NCBI RefSeq assembly: GCF_001571065.1
Contig: NZ_BCSW01000008.1
Span: 1 to 64,000 of the forward strand
Reading direction: 5' to 3'
DNA from: Dietzia cinnamea NBRC 102147
GTDB lineage: Bacteria; Actinomycetota; Actinomycetes; Mycobacteriales; Mycobacteriaceae
Length of the DNA: 64,000 nt
Position numbers and translations under genes: made by a program. Of this stretch, positions 46,389 to 54,918 are shown piece by piece. Position 1 is the stretch's first letter, and each line of letters starts with the position of its first letter. The notes beneath the pieces were generated by a model that made no database searches, was not told where the DNA came from, and worked only from the letters and a program-made list of their open reading frames with translations.

Positions 46389-47881
46389 CACTTCACTCCC
46401 GAGGTGAGCCGGGAGCTGGTGTCGAACAGTTCCAGCTCGGCCGGATGCAGCTGATGCTGGGTGACGAAAGCCCGGTCTTTGATCCGCCAGAGCCCCTGCC
46501 CGACCCCCAGGGAGGGGAGGAGTTTCTGCTCGGTGCCGGTGAGCCCGAGGGCGTGGGCGGTGGAGCCGAGCTGATCGGACTCCTGCCGGTAGACGATCCG
46601 GGTCTCGGCATTGGCCAGGAGACTGTTGGCCAGGGAGCGCATGGCAGAGCCGGCGTCGCCGACGTTGTCGAGGTCGGAGAGCTTGTGGAAGATCAGCATG
46701 TTCGCGATCCCGTAATGCCGCGCCAGCCGCCAGTGCGCATCCATCCGGCGCAGCAGGGCAGGATGGGACATCAGCCGCCAGGCTTCGTCGTAGATCACCC
46801 ACCGCTGCCCACCGGCCGGGTCCAGCAGGGCCGATTCCATCCACGCCGAGGAGCACGTCATCAACACCGACATGAGCGTGGAGTTCTCCGTCACGCGGGA
46901 CAGATCGAGCGAGATCATCGGCAGGTCGGGATCGAACGCCACGGTCGAGGGTCCGTCGAACAAGCCGGCGAGGTCACCGGCCACCAGGCGGCGCAGGGCG
47001 TGGCCGACGAGCCGGCCGTCTTCGGCCAACCGCCCGTCCGCGTCGTCTTCCGCATTCGGTTGGAGGATGCGGTCGACGACCATCGGCAGGATCGGCACGG
47101 TGTTCTCCCGCACCGTCTCGGACAGCGCCAGGTCGATCGCCGTGTGCTCCAAGGGCGTCAGACCTCGGGTGAGGACGGTTTCTGCCAGCGCGCCGATGAG
47201 GTCGCGGCGGCGAGAGGCGACCGTGGTGGCCCACTGCGCATCCGAGAACCCGGAGGGTCGGTGACCCTCGTCGAGAGGGTTGAGGCGGGTGTTCAGGCCG
47301 TGGCCGAGGACGATCGCTCGCCCGCCGACCGCTTCGGCCACCCGGGTGTGTTCGCCCTTGGGATCGCCGGGCACGTACACGCGCCGCCCGAACGGCAACG
47401 ACCGCGTGTAGAGCGACTTCGCCAAGCTCGATTTGCCGGAGCCGACGATCCCGGCCAGGACCAGGTTAGGAGCGGTAATGACCCCACGGGCATAGAGCAC
47501 CCAGGGGTCGTAGACGAAGGAGCCGCCGGAGTAGAGGTCTTGGCCGACGAAGACCCCGTCGGCGCCGAGACCGCCCTCGGCGACGAACGGATACGCGCCC
47601 GCCAACGTCGCCGACGTGTCCTGGTGCCGAGGGAGGTGGAATCTGCCCGGTGTGCGCAGCGCTGCCGGTCCGGGTTCACCCGCGGCAGGCAGATACCGCG
47701 TCGCACGGCGTTCGGCGCGCTCGGCGTCGGCTTTGGCCTTCGCTGCTGCCTGCTCGGTCCGGCGCTGCTCGGCCTGGAGGCGGGCGGCCGCCTCCCGGCG
47801 CTGCTTGCGCAGCCGGCGTCGCTCCTTCGCCGGAGCGACCAGCACCGAGGTGTGCAGCCGCTCGGTCTCGCGCGCGCTCAC
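46388..47881 (-). CDS. VirB4-type conjugation ATPase
   Basis: This 497-residue protein has a charged coiled-coil N-terminus (about 18-62), Walker A GIVGSGKSS (144-152), Walker B RWVIYDEAWRLM and the later KLSDLDNVG and NAETRIVYRQ. It lacks the N-terminal half of classical VirB4; the separate SCO6880-type protein probably supplies that part. It would power pilus or channel assembly. The GTG start overlaps the upstream stop. Confidence 0.9.
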   Translation of the reverse strand: MSARETERLHTSVLVAPAKERRRLRKQRREAAARLQAEQRRTEQAAAKAKADAERAERRATRYLPAAGEPGPAALRTPGRFHLPRHQDTSATLAGAYPFVAEGGLGADGVFVGQDLYSGGSFVYDPWVLYARGVITAPNLVLAGIVGSGKSSLAKSLYTRSLPFGRRVYVPGDPKGEHTRVAEAVGGRAIVLGHGLNTRLNPLDEGHRPSGFSDAQWATTVASRRRDLIGALAETVLTRGLTPLEHTAIDLALSETVRENTVPILPMVVDRILQPNAEDDADGRLAEDGRLVGHALRRLVAGDLAGLFDGPSTVAFDPDLPMISLDLSRVTENSTLMSVLMTCSSAWMESALLDPAGGQRWVIYDEAWRLMSHPALLRRMDAHWRLARHYGIANMLIFHKLSDLDNVGDAGSAMRSLANSLLANAETRIVYRQESDQLGSTAHALGLTGTEQKLLPSLGVGQGLWRIKDRAFVTQHQLHPAELELFDTSSRLTSGVK

Positions 47882-48738
47882 AGTGACAGCCCCCGCCCTG
47901 CCGGCCCGGCCGTGCGGGCGGGACCGGCGAACCAGTCCTCCTCTGTCGCGGGAGATGTCCGCAGCGATCGCTCCCGCATCGCTGTGCGGGTGGAATGCGA
48001 TGTGCTCGTGTCGAGGGGACCGACGCCTGCGATGGCTTCACGGGCGGGCACCACATCGGCGTCGTCCAGTTCCGCATCGGGTGGGACGGTGTGCTGGCGG
48101 AGCAGGCTGACGTGCCCCATGGCCGGGTTGTAGGTCAGGGCGTAGTCGCCCTCGGTCACGACCCTGTCCAGTGCCCCGGTCGGGGGTGCGTCGTAGACGT
48201 AGCCGTTCTCCATGGCGGCGCCGGTGGTCTCCTCCCCGAAGTCCCACTGGGCCAAGTGGGTGATCGCGGTGTCGGTACCGGCGCGGTCGATCAGGGCCAG
48301 CACCTGATCGGCCTCCTCGCCCTGGAGGAACACCACGGAGACCCACCGCCGCTCGGCAGTATCGGTCGGCGCCTCGGTCGAGATAGCTGGCTCGGCGTGC
48401 CAGGCGATACGCCCCGAATGGGAGAACGCGGAATCGAGGTGGTCGTGGGCCTGGTCGAGCAGGGTGCCGGCGTGGTGCAGCTCGTCGGCGGCCGCGAACA
48501 CGCTGTCCGATCCTGCGAGGTGATCGCCATCGTCATCGTGGGCACGGTCGCGGTGGGTCAGATGCGTGTTCGCGAGCTGGTCGAGCACCTGCCGCAGCGA
48601 CCGCACGCTGGCCACGAGGTCACCGAACACCGCGTACGTGTCGGCGGGATCGTCGAAGACCCGGCTGGCGTGCGCGAGACCGCGCAGCGCTTCGGATGCT
48701 TCGGCGGCATCTTTGAGTGGGTCATGGAACGTGGGCAT
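47878..48738 (-). CDS. Conserved element protein, 286 residues, unknown function
   Basis: The N-terminal half is helical (AAEASEALRGLAHASRVF; VRSLRQVLDQLANTHL), with an acidic/His-rich stretch. The C-terminal half has a strand pattern (RWVSVVFLQGEEADQVLALI; GDYALTYNPAMGHVSLLRQ). It is soluble, with no known motif. Its AGGAGG site lies close before the ATG, and it overlaps virB4 by four bases. Confidence 0.7.
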   Translation of the reverse strand: MPTFHDPLKDAAEASEALRGLAHASRVFDDPADTYAVFGDLVASVRSLRQVLDQLANTHLTHRDRAHDDDGDHLAGSDSVFAAADELHHAGTLLDQAHDHLDSAFSHSGRIAWHAEPAISTEAPTDTAERRWVSVVFLQGEEADQVLALIDRAGTDTAITHLAQWDFGEETTGAAMENGYVYDAPPTGALDRVVTEGDYALTYNPAMGHVSLLRQHTVPPDAELDDADVVPAREAIAGVGPLDTSTSHSTRTAMRERSLRTSPATEEDWFAGPARTAGPAGRGLSL

Positions 48739-48765
48739 GAGCGCCTCCTGTGGGCGAGAACGGAA

Positions 48766-48784
48766 AACCCCGGCATCCGGGGTT
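48766..48784 (-). terminator. Hairpin in the gap after the SCO6880-type gene
   Basis: Arms AACCCCGG and CCGGGGTT pair perfectly with a 3-base loop, and on the minus strand TT follows. It lies between motif copy 2 and the next gene start, so it could be a terminator or an attenuator. Confidence 0.5.
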
Positions 48785-48789
48785 CGCCT

Positions 48790-48800
48790 GTCAGGTGCAC
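48790..48800 (-). promoter_or_regulatory. Recurrent element motif, copy 2
   Basis: GTGCACCTGAC on the minus strand, 52 bp upstream of the 286-residue protein gene. The flanks GGGGGCGGGC and AGGCGAACC resemble those of copy 3. Confidence 0.6.
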
Positions 48801-48840
48801 GCCCGCCCCCGCTGTGAGTCCCGCCCCGCAGTGAGTTGGG

Positions 48841-50304
48841 TCAGATGTGGCGGCACAGCGGCAACGCGGCAGCGGTGAACGCCGCGGCCTGCTGGCCGAC
48901 CAGCAGCCGGGTCTCGCAGGAGGCTTGGATGGCGGCCTGTTCGATCGCTGCCACGGCGGCGTCGAGTTCGTCGACGGTGGGTGCGGAGACGCTGATGAGG
49001 CCGGTGTAGCGCAGCACGCCGTGGCCAGCGGTCAGGTCGGCTTCCTGCTGGAGGACGTCGTGGTATTCGGCGGTGTGGGCGGCGTATTCGATCTGCCCGA
49101 TCTTGGCGCGTTGGGCGGCGTCACTGATGTGTTCGACCTTCTTCTTGCGGATGTCCCGGGCCGCCTGGTCCGAACGCATCGGCGTGCACAGCAGCGAGAA
49201 CGAGCGCTGGATGCCGGTGGACAGCAGCACCGGGGACAGGAAACCGGGGTAGACCATCGAGCGGGGCCACTCATTGATCCACAGCACGGCGTGGTGGGCG
49301 GAGTCGGTGCGCAGCCTCGTCCAGGATTCGTTGACGGCCACGGGTCCGGCCGTGGCGAGCTGCTGGCCGAGTTCGCCGTGGCGCGCCAAGGTGGCGGCGA
49401 TGGCCGGGTCGTACGCGGCGCGCAGGATGACGGCGATCTGCCCAGGACTCAGCCAGCCCGATGGGGTGAGGTCGGCTGAGCGCAGGGCGGCGGTGAGGGT
49501 GGACATCTCTTGGCGCAGTACGGCGGCAGCACCCCGGATGCCGCCCCCGGCGGTCCTGATCTGCCGCGCGCTGGTCTTCATGTCCAGGCTCAGGGACACG
49601 GTGGTGGCGTGGCGTTCCCCGGCGGGGCCGGCGCGCTCGATGAGTTCGGCATACGTGGTTGCGGCCCACGTGTCGTCGGCGGTGCCGTGGGTCGCCCACC
49701 ATTCGGCCAGCCCGGTGCCGGAGTCTGGCAGGGTGCGCTCCAGCACCTGGAGGGTCGCGATCCGCCCGGAGCGGCACACGGTGGCCAGCACCCGGCCCCA
49801 GGAGGTGACCCGGCGTTCCTGCTCGCCGGGATCGAGCAGCACGAACGCGGGATGGGTCACCTCACACACCACGGTCAGGGTCTGCTGGTGAGGGTCGTGG
49901 ACCATCCCGGCGCCGGTGTCGGGGTCGGTGTATTCGCGCAGTCGGGCCATGTCACCGGGCAGCGCAAGCGTGCCGGCCGGTCGTGGGACAACGAGGCGGC
50001 GCCGGTACAGGAGCTGGCCGCCGGTCGCACGCCACAGCCACCAGAACGTGACCGGCAGCCATTCCACGGCCGGACGCCCGGCAACCGGTACCCAGGTCAG
50101 GGCGGCGGCGAGCACCCAGACCGGCGCGGTGTAGGCCAGCAGGATGCCACCGCCTGCATACAGCGCGACCACGACGGAGAGGACACCGGTGGCGAGGGTG
50201 ATGAGTTGGGATAAGGAGAGGCCGAGGAGGATGCCGCGGCGGGTCAGGCGGGAGAACTTGACCGGCACCAGCGCGGTCGAGGGCTCTTTCTGCTTCGAGG
50301 TCAT
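48841..50304 (-). CDS. SCO6880-family conjugation membrane protein
   Basis: This 487-residue protein has two adjacent membrane segments near the N-terminus (LLGLSLSQLITLATGVLSVV and ALYAGGGILLAYTAPVWVLA), then a large cytoplasmic part resembling the N-terminal half of VirB4. This architecture is the SCO6880 type found in actinobacterial conjugation modules. Its partner ATPase is the VirB4 gene two places downstream. A clear GAAGGAG precedes the ATG. Confidence 0.85.
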   Translation of the reverse strand: MTSKQKEPSTALVPVKFSRLTRRGILLGLSLSQLITLATGVLSVVVALYAGGGILLAYTAPVWVLAAALTWVPVAGRPAVEWLPVTFWWLWRATGGQLLYRRRLVVPRPAGTLALPGDMARLREYTDPDTGAGMVHDPHQQTLTVVCEVTHPAFVLLDPGEQERRVTSWGRVLATVCRSGRIATLQVLERTLPDSGTGLAEWWATHGTADDTWAATTYAELIERAGPAGERHATTVSLSLDMKTSARQIRTAGGGIRGAAAVLRQEMSTLTAALRSADLTPSGWLSPGQIAVILRAAYDPAIAATLARHGELGQQLATAGPVAVNESWTRLRTDSAHHAVLWINEWPRSMVYPGFLSPVLLSTGIQRSFSLLCTPMRSDQAARDIRKKKVEHISDAAQRAKIGQIEYAAHTAEYHDVLQQEADLTAGHGVLRYTGLISVSAPTVDELDAAVAAIEQAAIQASCETRLLVGQQAAAFTAAALPLCRHI

Positions 50305-50308
50305 AACC

Positions 50309-51751
50309 TCACTCCTTCCCAGTGGGCTTCGGCGCCGGCGGTGGCGGCGTCTTCGGCCGGCGCGGCTCCGGCTGCGAGGGACCGGTCGACGGTGCCGCAG
50401 GTGCCGGCGTGGACGACGGCTTGGGCGTGGGGCTCGATGACTGGGGCGCCTGCGATGGCGGTGGGGTGCTGCCGGACTGCCCGGCGGCGCCGGCGGCAGT
50501 CTCGCCCTGGCTGCCGAGCGCTGTGCCGGCCTTGGGGCCAGCGGTGGCGGCGTCCTTGGCGACCTTCGCGCCGATCACCGCCGCCGCGGCCGGCCCAGCC
50601 GCAGCACCAGCACCTGCACCAGCACCGGCTGTGCCGCTCGCACCGGCGGACCCGGAGCCTGCTGCGGCGGCTTTCCCTCCGCCTGCCCCGGCAGTGCTCC
50701 CTGCGTTCTGGGATGTCGGAGTCTTCGGCTGTGGCGGGGTGTTCCCACCGCTGTCACTGCCACCGCCGCTGCCGCTGTTGCCTCCGTCGAGGACCTTCTG
50801 CGGGCCGTCGCCGGCCGGTTTGCTCGGTGTCGGGATGGGCCGGTTGAGGGCGCTCTTGGCGTCCTGCTCGGACCCGATCGCGTGGTACATGTCGAAGCCC
50901 ACAAAGGACAGGAACTTGTAGGTCAGGTATGGGGCGAACGCGGCCATCGCCATCAGCACGATCCCGGCAATCGGATCGCTGACCGACGACAGGTCGCCAT
51001 CGATCGGCGCGGCCACCTGTGTGACGGCGACGAGGAACATGACGACCAGGACCAGCTTCGAGCAGATCAGCGCGATCACGAACATCGCCCACTTGCCGAT
51101 CCACCCCCGCGTCGCATCCCACGACGCGCCGGAGAACGCCAGAGGTGCAAGCACGATCGCCACCAGCAGCAACGCCTTCCGCACAAGAAGGGAGAGCCAC
51201 ACGATGGCCGCCGCGCTGATGGCCAGGCCGGCGAGGAAGATCGTGATGATCGCCCCCACCCCGGGCGCGGCGATGTTGATGCCGACCAGTCCGGCGGCCA
51301 GCAGGGTGATCTTGTCGCCCATCGACTCGGTGGTCTCCCCGGCGGCCTGGATGATCCCGACGCACAGCTGATCCACGATCTCCAGGAGGAGGGCGGTCAG
51401 GGTGATGACGACGAAGCTGCCGAGCACGGACTTCGCCAGACCGAGCGCGGCCCTGCCCAGGGCGGTGGGGTCGCGGCGGATCAGACCGGTCATGAGTTGG
51501 AGGCAGAAGAAGATCAGCATCACGAACACCGCGATGCCGAACAAGATGTTGTAGACCGCCACGTACTCGGGCCGGGTGACGTCCACCAAGGTGGTGGTGT
51601 CGAACACCGTCCACACGGCTTCGAACAACCAGCCGGCGGCAGCACCCATGGCTTGGGCGAGCCAGTCGAACGGCGCCGCCACCAACGAGGCCGCTGCTTC
51701 GCCGGCGGTGTCGCACACGGTCGAGATGATGGGAACATCGCACACACCCAC
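50309..51751 (-). CDS. VirB6/TrbL-like conjugation channel protein
   Basis: This 480-residue protein has six to seven membrane segments in the first 300 residues (for example YNILFGIAVFVMLIFFCLQL and AIITIFLAGLAISAAAIVWL), followed by a long Ala/Gly/Pro/Ser-rich tail. The GTG at 51751 is favoured because GAGGAG lies eight bases before it; an earlier in-frame GTG at 51760 would overlap that ribosome site. Confidence 0.83.
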   Translation of the reverse strand: MGVCDVPIISTVCDTAGEAAASLVAAPFDWLAQAMGAAAGWLFEAVWTVFDTTTLVDVTRPEYVAVYNILFGIAVFVMLIFFCLQLMTGLIRRDPTALGRAALGLAKSVLGSFVVITLTALLLEIVDQLCVGIIQAAGETTESMGDKITLLAAGLVGINIAAPGVGAIITIFLAGLAISAAAIVWLSLLVRKALLLVAIVLAPLAFSGASWDATRGWIGKWAMFVIALICSKLVLVVMFLVAVTQVAAPIDGDLSSVSDPIAGIVLMAMAAFAPYLTYKFLSFVGFDMYHAIGSEQDAKSALNRPIPTPSKPAGDGPQKVLDGGNSGSGGGSDSGGNTPPQPKTPTSQNAGSTAGAGGGKAAAAGSGSAGASGTAGAGAGAGAAAGPAAAAVIGAKVAKDAATAGPKAGTALGSQGETAAGAAGQSGSTPPPSQAPQSSSPTPKPSSTPAPAAPSTGPSQPEPRRPKTPPPPAPKPTGKE

Positions 51752-51791
51752 CGCAATCACTCCTCAGATCGAGTTGATGGAGGGGGTGGGG

Positions 51792-52112
51792 TCAGACCTG
51801 CTGGCCGACGTTCCAGAAGAAGTTGATCAGCGTCACCGACGCGCCGCAGATCACCGCGGCGCCACAGGAGACGAGGACGCCCACCTTGCCCCGGCCGGCC
51901 AGATGCGGATTGGAGGAGTTGGCGCCGAAGCCCCACACGATCGCCGAGATGATCAGCGCGAGGACGGACAGGATCAGGCCGATGGTCATGACCGCGCCGA
52001 CGATGGTGCGCAGCTGGGCGATGCCGGGAAGACCGGAATCGTTGGGGTCGATGTTGATGTCCATCGGCACCAGTGCGGGTGCGGCCAGGACGGTGGTGAT
52101 GAGGTCGAACAC
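51792..52112 (-). CDS. Small two-span membrane protein of the conjugation module (DUF6112-like)
   Basis: This 106-residue protein has two hydrophobic helices (TIVGAVMTIGLILSVLALII and GVLVSCGAAVICGASVTLIN) after a short N-terminal region. Size and topology resemble VirB2-type pilin precursors. It is similar in plan to the 88-residue protein encoded just upstream. The start is GTG with AGGAG. Confidence 0.72.
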   Translation of the reverse strand: MFDLITTVLAAPALVPMDINIDPNDSGLPGIAQLRTIVGAVMTIGLILSVLALIISAIVWGFGANSSNPHLAGRGKVGVLVSCGAAVICGASVTLINFFWNVGQQV

Positions 52113-52134
52113 GGTGGGTCTCCTGACGAACGGA

Positions 52135-52152
52135 CCCGCCCCGGAGGGCGGG
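52135..52152 (-). terminator. Hairpin between motif copy 3 and the next start
   Basis: CCCGCCC and GGGCGGG pair perfectly with a 4-base loop, 23 bp before the GTG of the 106-residue protein gene. Confidence 0.4.
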
Positions 52153-52172
52153 GAACGCGGATGGGTTCGTCG

Positions 52173-52183
52173 GGCAGGTGCAC
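52173..52183 (-). promoter_or_regulatory. Recurrent element motif, copy 3
   Basis: GTGCACCTGCC on the minus strand, 61 bp upstream of the 106-residue protein gene; flanked by GGGGCGGGCG and CGACGAACC. Confidence 0.6.
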
Positions 52184-52243
52184 CGCCCGCCCCACAGTCC
52201 TAAGAACGCGGCGCCGCGCGAGGGTTCGCGGGCGGGCAAGGGG

Positions 52244-52510
52244 TCAGAGCTGCTGACCGAGGTCGATGAGCCAGTTCAGCCACGCCACCCCGCCGCCGGC
52301 CAGAACCGCGGCACCGAGCGCGGTCCAGGCGCCGATACGCGCCTTCGTGGCGGTGGCGTGGTGGCCGTTGGCGGTGGCGAGTGCCCAGATGAGGGCGCAG
52401 ACGATCAGCATCAACACGGCGATCACCAGGACGAAGGTGAGCAGCGCGCCGATCACCTCGCGCAGGTCGCCGATCCCGCCGAGGCCGTCGAAGTCGGGGA
52501 ACACGTCCAT
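52244..52510 (-). CDS. Small two-span membrane protein of the conjugation module, second copy
   Basis: This 88-residue protein has two hydrophobic helices (VIGALLTFVLVIAVLMLIVC and TALGAAVLAGGGVAWLNWLI) and a GIGDLREVIGALL core that parallels IAQLRTIVGAVM of its neighbour. The two probably arose by duplication. The ATG at 52510 lies 5 bp after the wall-hydrolase stop. Confidence 0.7.
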   Translation of the reverse strand: MDVFPDFDGLGGIGDLREVIGALLTFVLVIAVLMLIVCALIWALATANGHHATATKARIGAWTALGAAVLAGGGVAWLNWLIDLGQQL

Positions 52511-52515
52511 GCCGC

Positions 52516-54162
52516 TCAGCTCCCGGACCGAACGGTGACATGGAGGTGGTCGTAGTGGCCGCCGGTGACGTCGCCGGGGTCGTGCATGCCGCCGCCGGTG
52601 TAGTCGCGCCAACCATCGGCGTCGCGGGAGAGGGACCAGATCTTGCCCTGCCAGATGAGGTACTCGACCCCGAGGGTTTCGGCGTGGTCCTGCATCCAGT
52701 TGGTGACGTCCCAGCCGGCTTCGAGCTGCGCCGGTGTGGGGTGCTGGCCGATGGCGTTGCCGAAGGTCAGATCGCAGGCCCGGCCGAGCGGGTGTTCGGA
52801 GCGCGGTGAGTAGCAGGCCCAGGAGGTGTCGGGGAAGGCGGCGGTGCCCTGCTGGTACAGGTGCAGCATCCGAGCGGTGATCTGTCCATCGCTGGTGGGG
52901 TCGTCGACGAGGCGGTCCGGGTCACCGTCAAGGGGGTCGGGATGCCCGCCCGGGGTGCTGGTGTCGGGGTCGCAGCCGGCCGGGGCGCCGGTCTCGGGTT
53001 CGGGGAGGTCGGCGGCATCATGGGCGTTGAGCCAGGCGGCGGGGTCGGTGTGCTCACCGTCGGTGCCGCCGTGGCGGACCTCGAAATGCAGATGCGGCCC
53101 GGTGCTGTTGCCCGAGGAGCCGATGTCGCCGATGTGCTGGCCGGCGGTGACGGTGTCGCCGGGTTGGACGTGGATGCCGGTCTCCCACATGTGCCCGTAC
53201 GCGGTCGCGACACTCTGCCCGTTGATGGTGTGTTCGATGACGATGAGCCCGCCGTAGCCGCCGGAGAACTCGGCGACGGTGACGGTGCCATCGGCCGCAG
53301 CGAGGATCGGGATGCCGTCCGGGGCGGCGAAGTCGGTGCCGGTGTGGAACGAACTCTCCCCGGAGATCGGATGGACCCGCGGCCCGTACTCGCTGGTCAG
53401 CACCGAGGTGCCCGCGGGCACCGGGAACACCACCCGCGAAGACTCCGCAGCAACAGTCTGCACGGCCGGAACCGTGGCGTCGCCGGCCGAGGCGCCCGCG
53501 CTGGCTGTCGTGGTGGTGCCGGTGAGGGTGGTCAGGATGGTCTCGGCGACGGACTCGTAGTTGCGGTACCGGTCGGGGTAGGCGGACACCTCGACGGCTT
53601 GGGCGGCCTCGCCCTTGTCCATCTGCTCCCAGCCGGGAATGTCCAACAGGCCACGCGGTGAGGGGTGGTTGGGGCCGGTGGGTCCGCCGAAGAACGCCTG
53701 CGCCTGATACGTCGGGTCCATCAGCTCGGCGACGGTGCCCCACCCGGACTGCGGGCGCATCTGGAACAACCCCAGGGAGTCGTTGTCGGAACCGTCGCCG
53801 TCGTTGGGATAGTCCGCCGACTCCGGATAGACGCTCGTGTTGGACAGCATCCGCAGGGTGGATTCGGTCAGCGCCGCCATCAGCGCAATCACCAGCCCGT
53901 CCCGGGTCACCCCGTCAATGCCGGACCCGGTCTCGATGATCGTCGCCGCATGCGTGAGCTGCTGATTGTTCAGCGTGAAGGTCTCGCCGTTGGCGGTGGT
54001 GACCTCCAGCTCGTCAGGGACGCCGCCGACCCTGACACTTGTGCCGGCCACGGTGCAGGAGGCCGAGGCGGCAGGGTTCATCACCACCCCGACCCCGACC
54101 AACACCAGCGACGGCGCCAGGAACACCAGCGCGAGAGCGGCGAGGGCGAGCTTCTTCACCAT
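52516..54162 (-). CDS. Three-domain conjugation cell-wall hydrolase (lysozyme-like, M23, M15-like)
   Basis: This 548-residue protein has a signal/anchor segment (4-28). A lysozyme-like domain (about 65-210) has E100 and SLGLFQMRPQSGWGT. A LytM/M23 endopeptidase domain (about 245-375) has H273, D277 and HLHFEV (H357, H359). A C-terminal domain with SEHPLGRACDLTF and HYDHLHV matches M15/VanY-like folds. Such VirB1-type proteins open peptidoglycan for the conjugation channel. All metal ligands of the M23 site are present. Confidence 0.88.
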   Translation of the reverse strand: MVKKLALAALALVFLAPSLVLVGVGVVMNPAASASCTVAGTSVRVGGVPDELEVTTANGETFTLNNQQLTHAATIIETGSGIDGVTRDGLVIALMAALTESTLRMLSNTSVYPESADYPNDGDGSDNDSLGLFQMRPQSGWGTVAELMDPTYQAQAFFGGPTGPNHPSPRGLLDIPGWEQMDKGEAAQAVEVSAYPDRYRNYESVAETILTTLTGTTTTASAGASAGDATVPAVQTVAAESSRVVFPVPAGTSVLTSEYGPRVHPISGESSFHTGTDFAAPDGIPILAAADGTVTVAEFSGGYGGLIVIEHTINGQSVATAYGHMWETGIHVQPGDTVTAGQHIGDIGSSGNSTGPHLHFEVRHGGTDGEHTDPAAWLNAHDAADLPEPETGAPAGCDPDTSTPGGHPDPLDGDPDRLVDDPTSDGQITARMLHLYQQGTAAFPDTSWACYSPRSEHPLGRACDLTFGNAIGQHPTPAQLEAGWDVTNWMQDHAETLGVEYLIWQGKIWSLSRDADGWRDYTGGGMHDPGDVTGGHYDHLHVTVRSGS

Positions 54163-54177
54163 GAGCGCACCTCCGGC

Positions 54178-54876
54178 CTATCGGAGGGGGTTGTCGAGCT
54201 GGGACAGCCGCAGCAGGTGGCAGGTGTCGTAGGTCGGGCCGCAGACGAGGAACACGGTGAACGCCACCGGATGCTCGGAGGTGACGGTCTCGTCGTTCCA
54301 GACCCCTTCGCGGTGGCGGGTGCCCTCGATCGTGTAGGCGATGGTGCCCTCGGCGAGCTGTCCGGGTTGTGCCTGTTCGAGGGCCGCATCCCAGGCATCG
54401 GGGACGAACACCTCGTCGATGGTGAGGTGCTGGGCGGTGGCGTAGTGGCGCAGCTCGATCCAGGCGTCCCGGTTCGGCAGGTAGGTGGCGATGTCGGAGG
54501 CAAGGCCGGCCTGCTCCGCACCCGAGGGGTCGCCGACGGCGAGGACGACCGAGGTGTAGTCCACGGGCATGAACCCGCTGGCCGTGTCCCAGGCGAACAG
54601 CGCCGTCGCGACGTTGCGGGCGAAGGTCGCCGGATCAGCCGAGGCCCGCACCGTCGGCAGACGCGGTGTCGCGGTCGGGGCCGGATCACCGGGCACCGGA
54701 TCGCTGGAGGCAGTAATACCTGGTCCAGGCTCGGTCTCAACCATGCTGCCGGTGGGTGGTCCGGTGAGGAGGCCGTAGACGCCGACACCGGCCAGCACCA
54801 GGACCGCCACGAGGGCGGCGAGTGCGGCGATCAGCCGGTGACGGGAACGCGGGGCAGACAGGTCGGGAGTCTTCAT
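54178..54876 (-). CDS. TcpC/VirB8-like conjugation protein
   Basis: This 232-residue protein has one N-terminal membrane helix (LIAALAALVAVLVLAGVGVY), a proline-rich linker and an extracytoplasmic domain (about 80-232) with an NTF2-like pattern (DPATFARNVATALFAW; AFTVFLVCGPTYDTCHLLRL). It lies where TcpC/VirB8 scaffolds are expected. The fold call is by pattern. An alternative start at 54894 exists, but it would cover motif copy 4. Confidence 0.68.
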   Translation of the reverse strand: MKTPDLSAPRSRHRLIAALAALVAVLVLAGVGVYGLLTGPPTGSMVETEPGPGITASSDPVPGDPAPTATPRLPTVRASADPATFARNVATALFAWDTASGFMPVDYTSVVLAVGDPSGAEQAGLASDIATYLPNRDAWIELRHYATAQHLTIDEVFVPDAWDAALEQAQPGQLAEGTIAYTIEGTRHREGVWNDETVTSEHPVAFTVFLVCGPTYDTCHLLRLSQLDNPLR

Positions 54877-54880
54877 GCCC

Positions 54881-54891
54881 GGTAGGTGCAC
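54881..54891 (-). promoter_or_regulatory. Recurrent element motif, copy 4
   Basis: GTGCACCTACC on the minus strand, immediately before the start of the TcpC-like gene, in a gap of only 42 bp. Confidence 0.5.
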
Positions 54892-54918
54892 CACGTGTAC
54901 CCGCAGTCGCCCGAATGC

